A stretch of 64,000 nt of DNA from NCBI GenBank assembly GCA_034766995.1, contig CM068315.1, positions 16,511,010-16,575,009 of the forward strand, read 5' to 3'. Below are positions 10,874 to 22,635 of the stretch, piece by piece; within the stretch, counting starts at the first letter, position 1, and each line of letters begins with the position of its first letter. Both the position numbers and the translations under genes were made by a program. The DNA comes from Acanthacorydalis orientalis. Its lineage: Eukaryota > Arthropoda > Insecta > Megaloptera > Corydalidae. The notes under the pieces are model-generated. The model searched no databases. It had not been told where the DNA came from and worked only from the letters and a program-made list of their open reading frames with translations.

Positions 10874-11393
10874 GCCATTTCATTTATGGGCAATTCAATG
10901 TTTTATTATGCTTATATGTATATAAATAAATCCATAAATTTAAATATTTTCATATTTGTTTATATACTAATAAAATGAATAACAAAAAATTAAACTATTT
11001 TCTATGTTAATACTAAAAATTTCCTTATTAAAAAAATAATTAATATTATTAAAATTGGAATTAAGCAGCCAATCGAAATTAGAAAAATGTCCATAAAAAA
11101 TTATATTAAAGAAAAATTACAAATTTAAAAATGAATATCAATCAAAAAGCGATAATAATAAATCAGTGAGTATACAAATGAAACCAATGTTTGACACATA
11201 AATTTTGTCAAATAAAATAAAAATTATAGAGTACAAAATATGTTATTTATAATACTGTTTATATATTAAAATGCGGAGATTTAAAATTACTCAAGATTTT
11301 TCTACATCCGACGTCGTGAGGCTTTTCTAAAAAGGGTTTTCAAATGTAAAATTTTATAGAATTAAAGTAAATAATTGGAAAGAGCTTAATACT
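10641..11393. other. A+T-rich DNA around a (TA)n array, nothing else recognised
   Basis: Apart from the microsatellite at 10811, this is plain A/T-rich sequence with no relic seen. Confidence 0.5.
10811..10871. repeat. (TA)n microsatellite
   Basis: About 30 perfect TA units. Confidence 0.95.
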
Positions 11394-11618
11394 CAAACGA
11401 TTTCAATAATGAATTCTTTTTTATTCCATAAACTACAAAAATATTTCTTGTCATAAAGTTTCAATAAATCAATATTGATAATTTTGAATAATTTTAAAGA
11501 CAATAATTCTTAAGAACGCCAAGGTACAAAAAAAATCTGTGTTCAAAAAGTCTATTAGAAAGTCGTGAAGTTAAGAAAGAATTTATTTGCAAAAGTGAAT
11601 TTAGCCACAGTGTCAAAA
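11394..11618. repeat. Foldback MITE (family F), internally shortened copy
   Basis: The left arm is AATGAATTCTTTTTTATTCC then AACTACAAAAATATTTCTTG. The right end is AAGAATTTATTTGCAAAAGT then GAATTTAGCCACAGTGTCA, the well-kept family terminus. It is shorter than the ~330 bp copies and part of the right arm is missing. Confidence 0.7.
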
Positions 11619-11868
11619 TTTAATTGTGGTTGATATCCGAACAAAAATATTGAACTTATCGGTAGAAATTCTAAAAAAAATCATAAAAAAGTCTTAGTTT
11701 TCCATCACAGTTGAAGTAATGTTATTAATTGGACTTTTTTAAAGATGGATGTATTAAATATATATAATTTAATTTTTTATGCAATATATAAACTTGTTAT
11801 TAGTTCAAACTTGTGAAATAAATGTGGTAATCATTATTAAAACTTCTATTTTTAACTATCAATTTATA

Positions 11869-11871
<3 letters not shown>

Positions 11872-11902
<31 letters not shown>
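11872..11902. repeat. (TA)n microsatellite
   Basis: About 15 TA units, abutting the repeat at 11903. Confidence 0.95.
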
Positions 11903-11904
<2 letters not shown>

Positions 11905-12390
11905 ATATATCTTGTCGTATAAAGTGACGCTTAAAATCCAAAAAAATCTAAAAAATATGGGATCGTCTTATACTCCCAATAGAAAAATAGAATCTTTAAA
12001 ATAACATGAAGAATTTATTATGGTTATATCAAAATTAAATTCTTTATTTTTTAAAAAAAAACGGACTTAAATTTTGGTATATAACATAAATTCATTGATT
12101 AATTGATTTTAAATAAAAAAAAAAATAAAAATAAAATATATAACCATAATCTTCTAGATACAAGCCGTGCACGATGACTTAATACACAGTATGTCAAGAT
12201 ATTTCATTTTTGAAATTTTAAATCGAAAAATGTAATTCCCCTAATTTTCGTTTTGCACACAAATTGTGTTAGAACATGTGAAAGAGGTGTTTAATTTGGG
12301 ATCGTGTTATACGACCGATATATGATAAATGTATAAATTTTATCTTAAAATTTCGAACTCGTCTTATGTGTAGGTCTCTGTATACACCCA
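11903..12390. repeat. Repeat with CGTATAAGACGC-type palindromic ends, copy 1
   Basis: The left end is CTTGTCGTATAAAGTGACGC. A complementary GGGATCGTCTTATACTCCC follows within 80 bp. GGGATCGTGTTATACGACCG (12298-12317) and CTCGTCTTATGTG (12358-12370) mark the other side. The same palindrome occurs at 31148. Repeats with GTATAAGACG termini are familiar from many animal genomes and may be pogo-type MITEs; that assignment is inference. The middle is A+T-rich and non-coding. Confidence 0.5.
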
Positions 12391-12415
12391 TATATATGTA
12401 TGTATGTATGTATGT
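12391..12415. repeat. (TATG)n microsatellite
   Basis: TATATA followed by about five TATG units. Confidence 0.9.
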
Positions 12416-12740
12416 GTAAGTATTTATTTTACACAATTTCCCAGTTCGAAAACACGAGAGTATTGGTAAAACTTTACAGTTGCCAGTAATTAAAAAATAA
12501 TGTAAATCGTACGTCGTTCGTTTCTCGTTTCTTACATTCGATTCTATTGTTATAAAAACAGTGCATTTCTAAGGAACAGCACGTAACGACATTGAATAAA
12601 AAAGGCAACAACCACCAATTTTACGATACACGAGTTTTATTACTTGATGCAGTTTTACTGCTCCAGGCTGTGAACCCACGGCCGTCGTTGTAACGCGACG
12701 GATTTATTGGACAATGAAATAGCGTGTACATGTGTATACG

Positions 12741-12770
12741 TATGTATGTATATATATATATATATATATA
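12741..12770. repeat. (TATG)n-(TA)n microsatellite
   Basis: TATGTATG, then ten or more TA units. Confidence 0.9.
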
Positions 12771-12849
12771 CATGTCAGTGTATTTGTGTGCATGTGTGCG
12801 CATGTGAAAATATGTGTGATTTTGTGTTGTACGAGCCTGTGACTTTAAC

Positions 12850-13200
12850 ATACCGGCCGTGGAGAATTATGGACATTTAGCATGAAATTACTGCGCTCGC
12901 AGCCGAACGGCAGCAGCATAGCGCAACCGTCTACGTATTATTTGATAATTAATTTTCAGACCCGTGATAAGTAGTTCATGATAACGAACGGAAGCAGTCG
13001 AACGGACCGGAAGGAGGCGGTTCCAGACGGTGCCAAGTCGATTTTATCGTTCGCCCTCTCGCTTTGCGACCGGCGGAGGCCGAAAAGCGACAGCGGACTG
13101 CACTTGCACGTCCTCTTAAGAACGTTTCTGATATTTACGATTTGTTTACGTTTTCATAAATTAATTTTATCGCGCCGCTACGAACAGTTCTTCATTTAAT
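12850..13200. other. GC-rich island, possible regulatory or exonic block
   Basis: A clear composition shift (CpG-rich, about half G+C at 12880-13120). Plus-strand ATG 12978 opens a 73-codon frame (MITNGSSRTDRKEAVPDGAK...) with a basic middle and an Ile/Phe-rich end; no domain is recognised. TTTTCAG at 12952-12958 is a possible acceptor, but stops follow soon after in the frames it would feed. Strand and role are undetermined. Confidence 0.35.
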
Positions 13201-13323
13201 ATAGTTCGAGGAAATAATTGAAGAAATTTCATTAGAGATATATTATCAGTTTGCCACGTCGTTACACAGACTTTGTGGTGTAACGAACTTTTACTTATTA
13301 CATCTCAATCTCTCCCTATTTAT

Positions 13324-13329
<6 letters not shown>

Positions 13330-13383
<54 letters not shown>
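13330..13383. repeat. (TA)n microsatellite
   Basis: About 26 perfect TA units. Confidence 0.95.
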
Positions 13384-13386
<3 letters not shown>

Positions 13387-13492
13387 AGTCCTTATCAGAT
13401 TTACTTGTTTTTTGCATGGCTGATATGACATTTCATTAAATAAGTACATTGATATTTTAATTAACTTGTGTACTCTATATGTACTTTACAAT

Positions 13493-13493
<1 letters not shown>

Positions 13494-13546
<53 letters not shown>
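13494..13546. repeat. (TA)n microsatellite
   Basis: About 26 TA units with one TACA interruption. Confidence 0.95.
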
Positions 13547-13550
<4 letters not shown>

Positions 13551-14272
13551 GGACGTTTAGAAAACAAAAAAGAAACAAAAATTCGACTGAAAAAGAATCC
13601 TTGATCGAATACTATGAATTCTATATTGAATTAGTGTGTTCGAATTCACCTTTGAGAAAAGAATGTAAATGTCATCGAAAATCCGACGTTGTCATCTATC
13701 CAAACCATATAATAAAATATATATTTCTTATTTTAAGTCAACCACGACTTCAGAATATCCAGATGATATTGAAATAAGTGACGTAAACCTATTGTAAACG
13801 TATAGCTTCGAAACGAAACTATTGTTCGTTCGATATAAAAACTTCACACGTCACTCAAGATCACTCTATAGAAATTCACGGCGGTCGAAGGGTAGAAGCG
13901 TCCACACACTAATGCGATTATGATAATTTCTATCTCGATAAATAATCACGACGTTCTTTTTTTAAATTCACTGTTCGGCGGACACTTTTTTTTCGGTGTC
14001 AGTGTCATTCCAGTGGTACGTATTAGATTTATCACACATATCAGATCTAAATTCATTGATATGTGGAATAAGTGACACGACAGTATATGATCACGTTCTG
14101 GCTGGAAACTTTTGACTGACAATACACTAGACGTCTGAAAACTACCTTTTTTTATAAAGACAGAATTGACGTTTTCAATGATTAAAGTTTTTTGTATTCT
14201 TAATGATATGAGTGGATCGATCCAGTTTTTGGTCATTTTTATTTAAGCCACAACAATTTTAATATTTTTATA

Positions 14273-14275
<3 letters not shown>
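13547..14275. other. Mixed-composition non-coding DNA
   Basis: Frames of 70-100 codons exist on both strands (for example a minus frame ending PPNSEFKKRTS at 13946), but none has a domain or splice context. CpG content is slightly raised at 13790-13920. Confidence 0.4.

Positions 14276-14316
<41 letters not shown>
14276..14316. repeat. (TA)n microsatellite
   Basis: About 20 TA units. Confidence 0.95.
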
Positions 14317-14321
<5 letters not shown>

Positions 14322-14356
14322 ATCAAATTTATATATATATAGGGTAATCAAATTTA
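14317..14356 (+). repeat. Short direct duplication (15 bp twice)
   Basis: GGGTAATCAAATTTA occurs at 14317-14331 and again at 14342-14356, separated by ATATATATAT. This is probably slippage or unequal exchange within the TA tract. Confidence 0.85.
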
Positions 14357-14465
14357 GGCTTTCAAATAAAAGTAATAAAAAAAATGCAAAAATTAAAAAA
14401 AAATCATTTTATTCTTTATTTAGTATTTCAGTTCAATTCAGTACTAAAATACAATTGATAAATAC
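14347..14465. repeat. Unclassified repeat, pair member 1 (second copy at 41895)
   Basis: Shares with 41895-42019 the order TTTAGGCTTT(C), AAAGTA.TAAAAAAA, a TTTATTTAGTATTT(C/T)AGTT block and an AGTACTAAAATACAATT-type segment. The pattern is partly self-complementary. Both members sit between TA arrays. Confidence 0.5.
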
Positions 14466-14502
<37 letters not shown>

Positions 14503-14533
14503 ATGTGTGTGTGTATGTGTGTGTGCGTGTGTA
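14466..14533. repeat. (TA)n-(TG)n compound microsatellite
   Basis: About 12 TA units followed by interrupted TG/TATG units. Confidence 0.95.
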
Positions 14534-14624
14534 TTAAAAAAATGTTAGTCACAATGTCAATTTTTAGTACTATGACTAAATTTATTAACATTATAATTTC
14601 GACCTTAACGCTATATTTAAATAT

Positions 14625-15134
14625 TTGGTGGCAAAACTAATTCGGTGCCTTTAAATTGAGTTAATCATAACTTTGTTTTCATTTAAAATATTTCCTTGCG
14701 TTTTAATGATTTTGAAGTGTCAACCTTAACATTAAAAAACACTATATATCTTGGACATGTAGTTTGCATAACTTCATAAAACAGTAATGAACACGATGGC
14801 TTCCGAACTGCAGTGAATTAGACATTGTAAGCATTTTGCATTTCAGTTGAAAAAATGCTGCTTAAGCCCCAGAAATGAATTGTTCAGTTTTGAGGGAAGA
14901 TGTTGTGACTCATAAAACAGGGAAAAAATGCTAAAATATTGGAAGAGGTCCAAAAATGTATTACAAGTTCATCAACTCAAAGCCACCATATTTTTTTCTA
15001 CAAGGGATTTGTCAGTTACCCAACAAATAGTGCAAAGTTACATAAAATAAAAGGGTATATTTTGAGAATTAAAATGTATTCCATTTCTATTCCTTAATCT
15101 CCCATAAAAACATCGAATTAATTTATACATGTAA
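14625..15134 (+). mobile_element. Non-autonomous mariner, family B copy 1 (N-C fused remnant)
   Basis: The left terminal repeat is TTGGTGGCAAAACTAATTCG(GTGCC). The right end (reverse complement) is TTACATGTATAAATTAATTC(GATG). The interior encodes KNAA.APEMNCSVLREDVVT then HKTGKKC, the start of a mariner paired-type domain. It then passes directly to GRGPKMYYKFINSKPPYFF, equivalent to the transposase C-terminal block EEVxKWIDxFIASKPPxFF, and the following LPNKWCK-like end. About two thirds of the transposase is missing, at the same join as in copies 2 and 3. Stops are present. Confidence 0.8.
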
Positions 15135-17396
15135 TACAATGAAGAATTTGTTAAAGTCAATTACATTATAACAATAAATATGAATCGATGATTAAATATT
15201 TTTCTTGGAAAAGAAATGTTTGATACATGAAAAATTAAATTTCATTTATGAAAGAAGAGTATTTTGTGTTCAATGGATAATTTTACACATCTGAGTTATA
15301 ATATATAACTAACAGAAATATTATTGTTCATTTGTATTTTTCAAATGATGTTATTAAATAAATTCTTAGATTATTAGTTCCACACAAATGTATAATTCAA
15401 TAGACAGTGTGTACATGTTACAGTTAGAAACCTACGAAACATTCAACCACCCAAATAATTGTGGACAGTTGTAGACGTGTCTTGGGGGTACTGAAAACAT
15501 AGCATTACGCTGGCTAACTTCTTAGTCGTGATGTTGCCACAAAGATGTCACAAAACTATTTGATATTTAGTGGTGGGAATCGCCAAGGAATTTCAGTTAG
15601 AATACTTGAGGTTAACACACCGACCGACACTTATAATAAATTTACATAATGGATTTTATGTCTTAATAGTTTAGAATTTGATTTGAACATTTCACATCTG
15701 TTTGTGTTCATACTTTTTTCAATAACTTTATATGAAATTAATTTTAGAAGTGTTATATTTTTTAACCAATTATGTTATTATTCACTTTTTGTATTATTTT
15801 CAATAGAAGATTTAAATAATTTGCTAGTCTTTCTCGTATCATATTTATATTTCACTATTTTCTTATAATTATCTCCTTTTTCCAATTATTAATTAAATTT
15901 AATTGGTGATTTATTAAAAAAAAAACGTTATGTGTAATTTTTGATTCAGGGATAATTCTGGGATGTTGCAAATTTCAATGAATTATTTTTATATTCTGGC
16001 TTAATATTAAAATCTTTTAAAGTAACTTAAAATTAAATGTTAAATATGTTCTACGGTACATTTTCCAAACATTACAGCCATTTTTTATTTAATTGGTGAA
16101 TGAAATATTATACAAAATGACCGATTCCTTTTTTCTCTCTGACTAAATTTTGCCTAGAAAGTAAAATTAGATTCTTTATAAACATTTTAATGTTAATATT
16201 ACAAAGTTATTATTTTATCACAGTCTTTATTTGTTTGTATTCTGTTCACAGTGTTTTTATTTCGAGAACTTATTTGAATCTTTTTTTTCATAAAAGTAAC
16301 AATTTTATGATTTTCTATTCAAAGCCGTCCCTAAAGTAATACTGAATCCATGTTTTATAAGTTTTAGATACACAAAAAAATTATTTTAGTACACGACATT
16401 TAATTGCTATTTTGTTATTTAGAGAATTTATAAAATACATATTTAGTTTTATATCCATTTTTTGTATTAAATTTTAATGTTTGATTGATCAACAATTGAA
16501 AACAAATCTATTTTTTTAATTCGTATGTATTTGAAATTTGTTTATTTTAAATTAAATATATTCAATATAAAAAATATTTAGTTAAATATGAATTGTAGAC
16601 TTGTATTCGAAACAGATAATAAAAGAATAATACGACCGTTCAGAATACATCAACCCGGTGTCAGAGGTTCCCTTGGGAGCAAAACTATCGCCTGTTTCAT
16701 ATTTTTCACTTTAGTATCTTGTAGAAGAGGAATATACAGAACAAAAGAATTTATTTTCATCTTTTAATTTTATATTAATGGTTATTCTTATCCATGAAAA
16801 ATAGAAAAAAATAATCTTTTATATAATGTTTTAAATGTTAAATATTTATTATATGATTTAAAAAATCGCTTTTAAATAAATATATGATTACAAAAAATAA
16901 TCAGAAAAAATATCAAACAGAGCAACTGATATTAAAAACATTTCAGTTTATTTTTAATCATTTCAATTTCATTTCAAGCTTTCATTCATTACATTTTTCA
17001 ATTAATTTTATATCAAATTTAGGTTTATTTGTACATAAAGGAATATAATTTATCAAACGTATATAAACTGGAAACGGTACAATGATCATGAATAGAATTG
17101 AAGGGAAGGTATGTCGTTGAATATTGACATTAATGATTGCCGACCTGTCTATTATTTCTAACTACGTGATGTTTTCCGGATCAAATAGTTTAGTTAGTAC
17201 TGGAAACGAAATTGAGTCTTTCACAATTATGATGTTCGTACGTAATGGTTCTGCAAGAGAAACTTATAATTGATATAGTTATGTACTTTACACGGAAAAC
17301 TACAGCGACGTTTAAATAAAATGACGTGTACTTCTAAGAAAAGCTTTGTAGTGATATTATTTCAAAGGTAAGATTTAGAAGAGATGTTATTAAATA
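15135..17396. other. A+T-rich DNA with a small mixed-composition block
   Basis: Mostly plain A+T-rich sequence. A less biased block at about 15400-15620 shows no frame or family. The 61-codon plus frame at 15683 is Leu/Phe/Ile-rich and unsupported. A brief GC-richer patch at 16640-16700 is unidentified. Confidence 0.45.
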
Positions 17397-17556
<160 letters not shown>

Positions 17557-17639
17557 TTATGTGTGCCAAGTCGTGTTGTGTCTATCTGTGTAAAAATAAT
17601 ATTTAGTAATAAGATAAATATATCTCCCATTCAAATAAA

Positions 17640-18070
17640 ACTCGGTATCTAATATCGTCGAACGTCTGGGATAAATCTTTAGACACGCGGAAGGAGGACG
17701 GCTCGTTAGTAACGTACACACTTGTCAAGAATCTTCACTGGCACGGCGACCGGAGATACCTCCAAATTCAAAGTGAGTTGCTTGCTGGTAGCTAAACTTC
17801 GCACACTCATAACTTTGCAATAATATTATGATTACTACGACTGCCTACATTCGTTCAGCGCGCCAGACGAACAGTCGACGTCGTGTCCGGACAACTACGA
17901 CCGGAACACAGTTTGATCGCTGTGATGGCACTCCCGTTGTGCTTTTTGCATCTAATTTGGATATCTTCTACAAGGTGACATCGCTGTACAGACAGTGACG
18001 AGCCAAGAATGGTTTGCGGTCGACGTCGAGGCCTTGAAACTTCATGTTCTTCGGTGCGTAACGCAATAAA
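17640..18070. promoter_or_regulatory. GC-rich island with a consensus 5' splice site
   Basis: About half G+C, CpG-rich, against A+T-rich flanks. A strong plus-strand donor CAAA|GTGAGT lies at 17773-17778; just upstream a frame reads VTYTLVKNLHWHGDRRYLQI(Q), open from a stop near 17706. A minus-strand 85-codon frame (17855-18112) overlaps the distal part. Neither has a recognised domain. Promoter, alternative first exon or enhancer are all possible. Confidence 0.35.
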
Positions 18071-19157
18071 AACTACACATGTAATTTGGAATACGTTTCT
18101 ACACACCCACACGTTTATATATATATATATAAATTTTCTTATAAAGGAGGCTCTAAAGTCTTTTATTTTTTTTTAATTTTGTATACACACAAGTTATATT
18201 TAAGTTTGATAGAGAGAGATATTTATAGTATTTTCGAATAAATTTAACAAACCTTTGATTTTTTTAAAAAAAAAACATTTACTTGTTAGACAAATAAAAA
18301 TGTTGGTGTTTTCTTCTTTTTGGGTTGATTTCTTTGAATTAATTTTTAAAAACTTTGAAACAGATTCATTTTTGATCCATATTACGCTAGTTTTCTCTGT
18401 ACCCCAAAAATAAACAGGAAAAGAATAAAAAAAGAATTAATAGAATATAATTATATGTTTTCATACCAGTGATCTCGTTGTTATATTGTATTATTACTCT
18501 TCATCGTTTTTAATCAGCTGTTTGTTTTCCATTAATTGTTCCAGCAAGAATTCTAAACTTAGGTAAACATTAAACACTGATTTTAAATTCGTTTTTTGTT
18601 CTATTGTAAATTCTTTACTAAAAAACCACATCCCGTAAAACAAATATAAATAGAAGAGAAATCGAATTTAAAATTAGTCCTAGCTAGACCAGTTAAAGGC
18701 CGTGCCAAGAGTGCATGCGCCTAGGTTACCCCCGGCGCGTAGCCTCCCACAAACTTTTGATTAATACCAAAAAGGTCTTAAACCACTGCGACAGTAGTCG
18801 AATACGGTGATGCATAAGTCATGGATCCCTGTTCTCGAAACTCAATAGCGGAAAAACTGCAACCACGGGTCGCAATTCTGTGATCCTTTCAATGTTGATT
18901 GTAATTAGTTTTCAAAATATAGCTGAGGTTGGCACACGCGTCGAAACTAATAGTGAAGAACAGACATTCATGTGATCCAGAAGGATGAAATTCATCAAGA
19001 CATAGTTTAAAAGTAAAGTCAGATATAGATAAATATTTCAAGAGTCATTCAGCGAGACTAAACTAAATAAAGAGATACACCAACGGACACTCAAATATAA
19101 AAGCTTGAAATTATAACTTGAGTACTTGCATTTATCTAGAGAACTGTTTTAAAAATA
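18071..19157. other. Non-coding; unidentified GC-richer patch at 18690-18890
   Basis: A+T-rich apart from a patch containing GCATGCGCCTAGG and CCCCCGGCGCG (about 18710-18740). No frame, tRNA fold or repeat partner was recognised for the patch. Confidence 0.4.
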
Positions 19158-19159
19158 TA

Positions 19160-19979
19160 CGTGGGTCGTATGATAAGTATGGTAAAAAAGCAAGTTATAA
19201 CGATTTTTTTATGAAAAAATTTATTTTATTTCTCAGCATAGTCTCCATTGAGGACTATTAACTTTATCCAGCGAATCTGCAAAATACACATTGCCGACGG
19301 CGATGACATCCTCTCATTCAACGAGAATTTCTTCCCACCGAGACAAATTTTCCAGTTTAAGAAGAAAAAAATATCACACGAGTCTAAGCTGGAGAATAAG
19401 ACATAAGAATAATCAATTCTAAACCTAATTATTACAGTTTTGACATTGCGACCGTCGATTTGTAAGAAGGTCCGTTGTCTTGATGAACGAATTCTTTTTT
19501 GTGTGCCAATTTTCGCCGTTTTTGTTTTAGCTCTTCTTTCATACGGTCCAGTAATGTTGCATAATAGGCTCCTGTTATAGTTTTTCACTTCGTTAAGTAG
19601 TCGATCAATGATTCTTTGGGAATTCCAAAAAACAATAGCCACACGTACCCATCCGTCAAAACGGTCTTTGTCTTCTTCGGTACACTTTCACCAGTCGTTG
19701 TCCACTTCTTTGACTGCTGCTTCCACTCAGATATGTAATGGTGAATCTATGTTTCATCCACGGTGACTAATCGGCGCAAAAAAGCCTACTCGTTTTTTTC
19801 AATATTTACTGCAACTGCTACGATCCTCGCTTCAAACATCTGTAGAACATGAACGCATCTTTTCTGGATGAAATTTCGTCTATGCTAGTTTGAAAAGTGA
19901 CATTTGAGAGCCATGACATTACCAAATAAATGATAGCGCTATATAATAGAAATTTATCAAACTTATCAAACGACCCACG
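19160..19979 (-). mobile_element. Non-autonomous mariner, family C copy 1 (catalytic-half only)
   Basis: The terminal repeats CGTGGGTCGTATGATAAGTA(TGG) and, reverse-complemented from the right, CGTGGGTCGTTTGATAAGTT(TG) are flanked by TA on both sides (19158-19159 and 19980-19981), as expected of mariner insertion. At 820 bp it lacks the HTH half. The remnant 5' leader joins directly to the first catalytic block, as in copy 2 at 48705. Confidence 0.88.
19226..19790 (-). pseudogene. mariner transposase catalytic domain, frameshifted
   Basis: Read on the minus strand: LRRLVTVDET.IHHY (first Asp), TTGESVPKKTKTVLTDG, FVHQDNGPSYKSTVAMSKL (second Asp), a shifted third block ending CDIFFFLNW, then GGKKFSLNERMSSPSAM and the terminus LIVLNGDYAEK ending near 19231. 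This matches the end of transposases often labelled Mos1-like in ant genomes. Several stops and shifts. No DNA-binding domain precedes it. Confidence 0.85.
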
Positions 19980-19981
19980 TA

Positions 19982-21006
19982 ATTTAACGCTATGACTGCA
20001 AATTTACAGAAGAAATAAATTATTCTTTTATATTACTATTTTTAAATCTAACTCCAGAAAACATTTTATTTAAAAATTGCTAATTACTAAATACACCGAG
20101 AATTTATATCATCGGCATTGTAATTAATCCAACAATTAACTATACTTTAGTTTAATTAAAACTTGTTTTAAACTCTTTCGAAGTTTTTTACTCATTTATT
20201 TTTTAATTTCCAGGATAGTTTTTTATAGAACTTAAATTTGCTTTATCCGTTTTCATTTCAAACGTTTATTTGTTCTTTAATTATAACATAAAAAAATCTC
20301 GTTAAGGTAGTAAAATATGATACATAAATCACAAAAAAAAGGTAAAAGAAACAGTACGTGAATGTTTTTAAACGTAAACGACTCATCGACGAACACACAA
20401 ACGGTTAATTACATTTTATAAATGATCGTCGTGCCATTGAGTACGCTTAAATCGGATGTGTACAACCGCTCAACAAAAGGCAGTCGAATCAGATAATTAA
20501 TCTATGACAAAGAAACACTTATAGAACGAATAAAACGATATGGAAATTGATTAATAATGTATGATTATTCGCACTCGACATAAAAAAGAACAAGAAAGGA
20601 TTTAATGAGTGCCTATGCAACGCTGAACTCGCTTCTGCAGAACAGATTGCATACGCTGGAGTGACGGTTGATTTGTTCGTAGTAGAAAAAAGAATAACAA
20701 AAGGAACGTAAGATAAAGAATTGATTGAATTTGAATATCGTTTTTTTTAATGAAATTGTATTTGTTATAGTTTTATGTTTCAGTGAATAGTGTAGTTGAT
20801 TTAATATTTCCTGTGATTGAATGTCAGTATTTGCTTTTTTTCTGTCCAAACTTTTTAGATTTAAATATTTGTCTTTCTCAAAAATAACATTCAAATCTAT
20901 ATAGAATTTCAATTTATTTTGATAAATGTTCTAATAAGATCATATTATTACCTAACTGATATTTTTTAACAATGCATATCAAAAAAGATTTTTTTATAGA
21001 AATGAA

Positions 21007-21010
<4 letters not shown>
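19982..21010. other. A+T-rich DNA, nothing recognised
   Basis: The 99-codon minus frame at 20613-20912 has no domain, no splice context and a composition expected by chance. Confidence 0.45.

Positions 21011-21072
<62 letters not shown>
21011..21072. repeat. (TC)n-(TA)n compound microsatellite
   Basis: 15 TC units (21011-21040) followed by about 16 TA units. The only sizeable TC array in the window. Confidence 0.95.
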
Positions 21073-21074
<2 letters not shown>

Positions 21075-21574
21075 CTCAATACTTATTTGAGTTTCAATTT
21101 CAAAATTTATTAAATATAATCGATGAAAGCGGTCAAATAAATATCATTCTTCTAAACGTTTTAAGATTCATAATACAGTTTATTATTTATTTATAAATCA
21201 ATTATATTCACTATGTGCTAATAGATTCAAACATATCTATATAGCAGAAATCGAAGGATAGAAATGGTAAATACAATATTGAATCAAATTTAAGTGCTTT
21301 AAGAGTACCACAAATGTTATTGTTGTTTTAAGAAACCAATTACAAAAAAAAAATAATATATAAAAACATTTGGAAACATTAGGAAATATATTTTTTAACT
21401 GTTTATCAAAAACTATATAAAATGTTTAATTTAAAATGTAAAAATTCTCATTTGTTAGAAACTATAAAAAATATCTTTTATGAATGTTAATATTTGAAAA
21501 CAATCAGCGATACATTTTTAACTGTATATCAAAAATATATAAAATATTGTTTTGTAAAACATAATATATTCACA
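21073..21574. other. A+T-rich DNA, nothing recognised
   Basis: No repeat partner or coding relic seen. Two AACTGT.TATCAAAAA(C/T)TATA blocks (about 21395 and 21520) are a weak local duplication. Confidence 0.4.
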
Positions 21575-21830
21575 TTCACACATAAATTTTCCTCTTCTTT
21601 ACAAATCACAAAAAATATATTTCAACATAATGCAATTTCTGTGGAGTTCTTTGTACTGTTGTAAATATTTTATGAATCATAGCATTCAAAGAATGATCAT
21701 CGTTATCAAAATGTATATAATGAACAATCAAAAATGATCTTAATTAATTATTAAATATTTTAATGAGAACTTTTGTTGTACGAAGAAGAGAAATGAATAT
21801 TTCTTTGTAAAGTAATACAGTCTATTTGAA
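21575..21830. repeat. Foldback MITE (family F, variant ends), copy
   Basis: The left arm contains TACAAATCACAAAAAATATA. The right arm contains ATAATGAACAATCAAAAATGATC then TTAATTATTAAATATTTTAATG. It ends with ACAGTCTATTTGAAAATTGTTCA, unlike the CACAGTGTCA end of other copies but shared by the next two. Confidence 0.6.
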
Positions 21831-21889
21831 AATTGTTCAGACTAATTTAATCATATATAAAAGGATGGATTTATTCACAGTAGATAAAT

Positions 21890-22062
21890 CTGTTATATAA
21901 CTTTATAGTCTGAGGTTTGTTATCGTTATCGAAATGTTCATAAATAACAATCAAAAATGATCATTAATTAATTAATTAATTAATTAACATTTTTGATAAG
22001 AATTTTTTGTGGTTTGTGTAGACATGAATAGTTATTTGTTAAATAAGAACAGTTCATTTGAA
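21890..22062. repeat. Foldback MITE (family F, variant ends), right arm with (TTAA)n expansion
   Basis: GAAATGTTCATAAATAACAA, TCAAAAATGATCATTAATTAATT (five TTAA-type units) and TTTTTTGTGGTTTGTGTAGAC match the right arm. It is a direct repeat of the previous copy's arm and ends AACAGTTCATTTGAACATTATTC, just before mariner A2. Confidence 0.6.
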
Positions 22063-22076
22063 CATTATTCAAATTA

Positions 22077-22635
22077 TTAGGTTGATAGAAAAATAATTAC
22101 CGTTTTTGTTTTCTGAATTCTATCCTTAATTTTTTTTAATGAAAGTGTCATTTCATGGTGTTTGAGATAAGATCATTTTAAACTGCATTTTTTGGTGTGT
22201 AATTTAGTAACATCAACATTGGTTTTATAATTAATTTTACTTTAAATTGGACTATTGTATTAAAGATGGAAAATGAGCAAAGAAGACCAATTTTTTGTAT
22301 GAATTCAAAACGAATGGTAAAGCAGCAGAAACTGATCGTAAACTAAACGATGCTTTTGGTTTGAGTACTGTTAAGGAACGTATTGTGCAATGGTGTTCTT
22401 CAAAATTTCGTACTGGAAACGAGAGCTTTGAAGATGAAGAAGCTCCCGGGCGCCCTTCTTCAATTTATAACGACCATCTGAAGGCATTAGTTGAATCTGT
22501 ACCATGCACAACAATTCGAGAGCTTACACAAAAGTTAGGCGTTAGTCATCCAATAGTTCTGGACCACATAAAACAGCTAGGAAGGATATATGAAGTACAA
22601 GGTCATAAACCACAATTACTTTTCTATTAACCTAA
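22077..22635 (+). mobile_element. Non-autonomous mariner, family A copy 2 (HTH-only, best preserved)
   Basis: The left terminal repeat TTAGGTTGATAGAAAAATAA is followed by TTACCGTTTTTG. The right end (reverse complement) is TTAGGTTAATAGAAAAGTAA then TTGTGG. The transposase N-terminal half lies between them and the catalytic domain is absent. It inserted beside two foldback arms. Confidence 0.88.
22266..22630 (+). pseudogene. mariner transposase, DNA-binding half only
   Basis: The ATG at 22266 (MENEQRR) is joined by one frameshift near 22290 to a stop-free frame at 22295-22630. It reads YEFKTNGKAAETDRKLNDAF (helix 1 of the first HTH), VKERIVQWCSSKFRTGNESF, EDEEAPGRPSS (the GRPS linker) and CTTIRELTQKLGVSHPIVL (second HTH). 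It then ends about 20 codons later in sequence derived from the right terminal repeat. In a complete mariner these ~115 residues bind the terminal repeats. None of the three catalytic Asp residues is present. An expressed product could only bind DNA; expression is inference. Confidence 0.85.

Noticed and set aside
13946..14236. 96-codon minus-strand frame
   Set aside because: No recognised domain, no splice context, and length within chance for this less biased patch.
18690..18890. GC-rich patch as a possible tRNA or rRNA fragment
   Set aside because: No A-box/B-box pair or cloverleaf could be drawn, and no rRNA motif is recognisable.
20613..20912. 99-codon minus-strand frame
   Set aside because: Lys/Ile/Phe/Asn-rich composition and no motif; expected by chance in A+T-rich DNA.
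21950..21992. (TTAA)n run as piggyBac target or CRISPR-like array
   Set aside because: It is a simple tetranucleotide expansion within a foldback arm; there are no spacers and no piggyBac ends.
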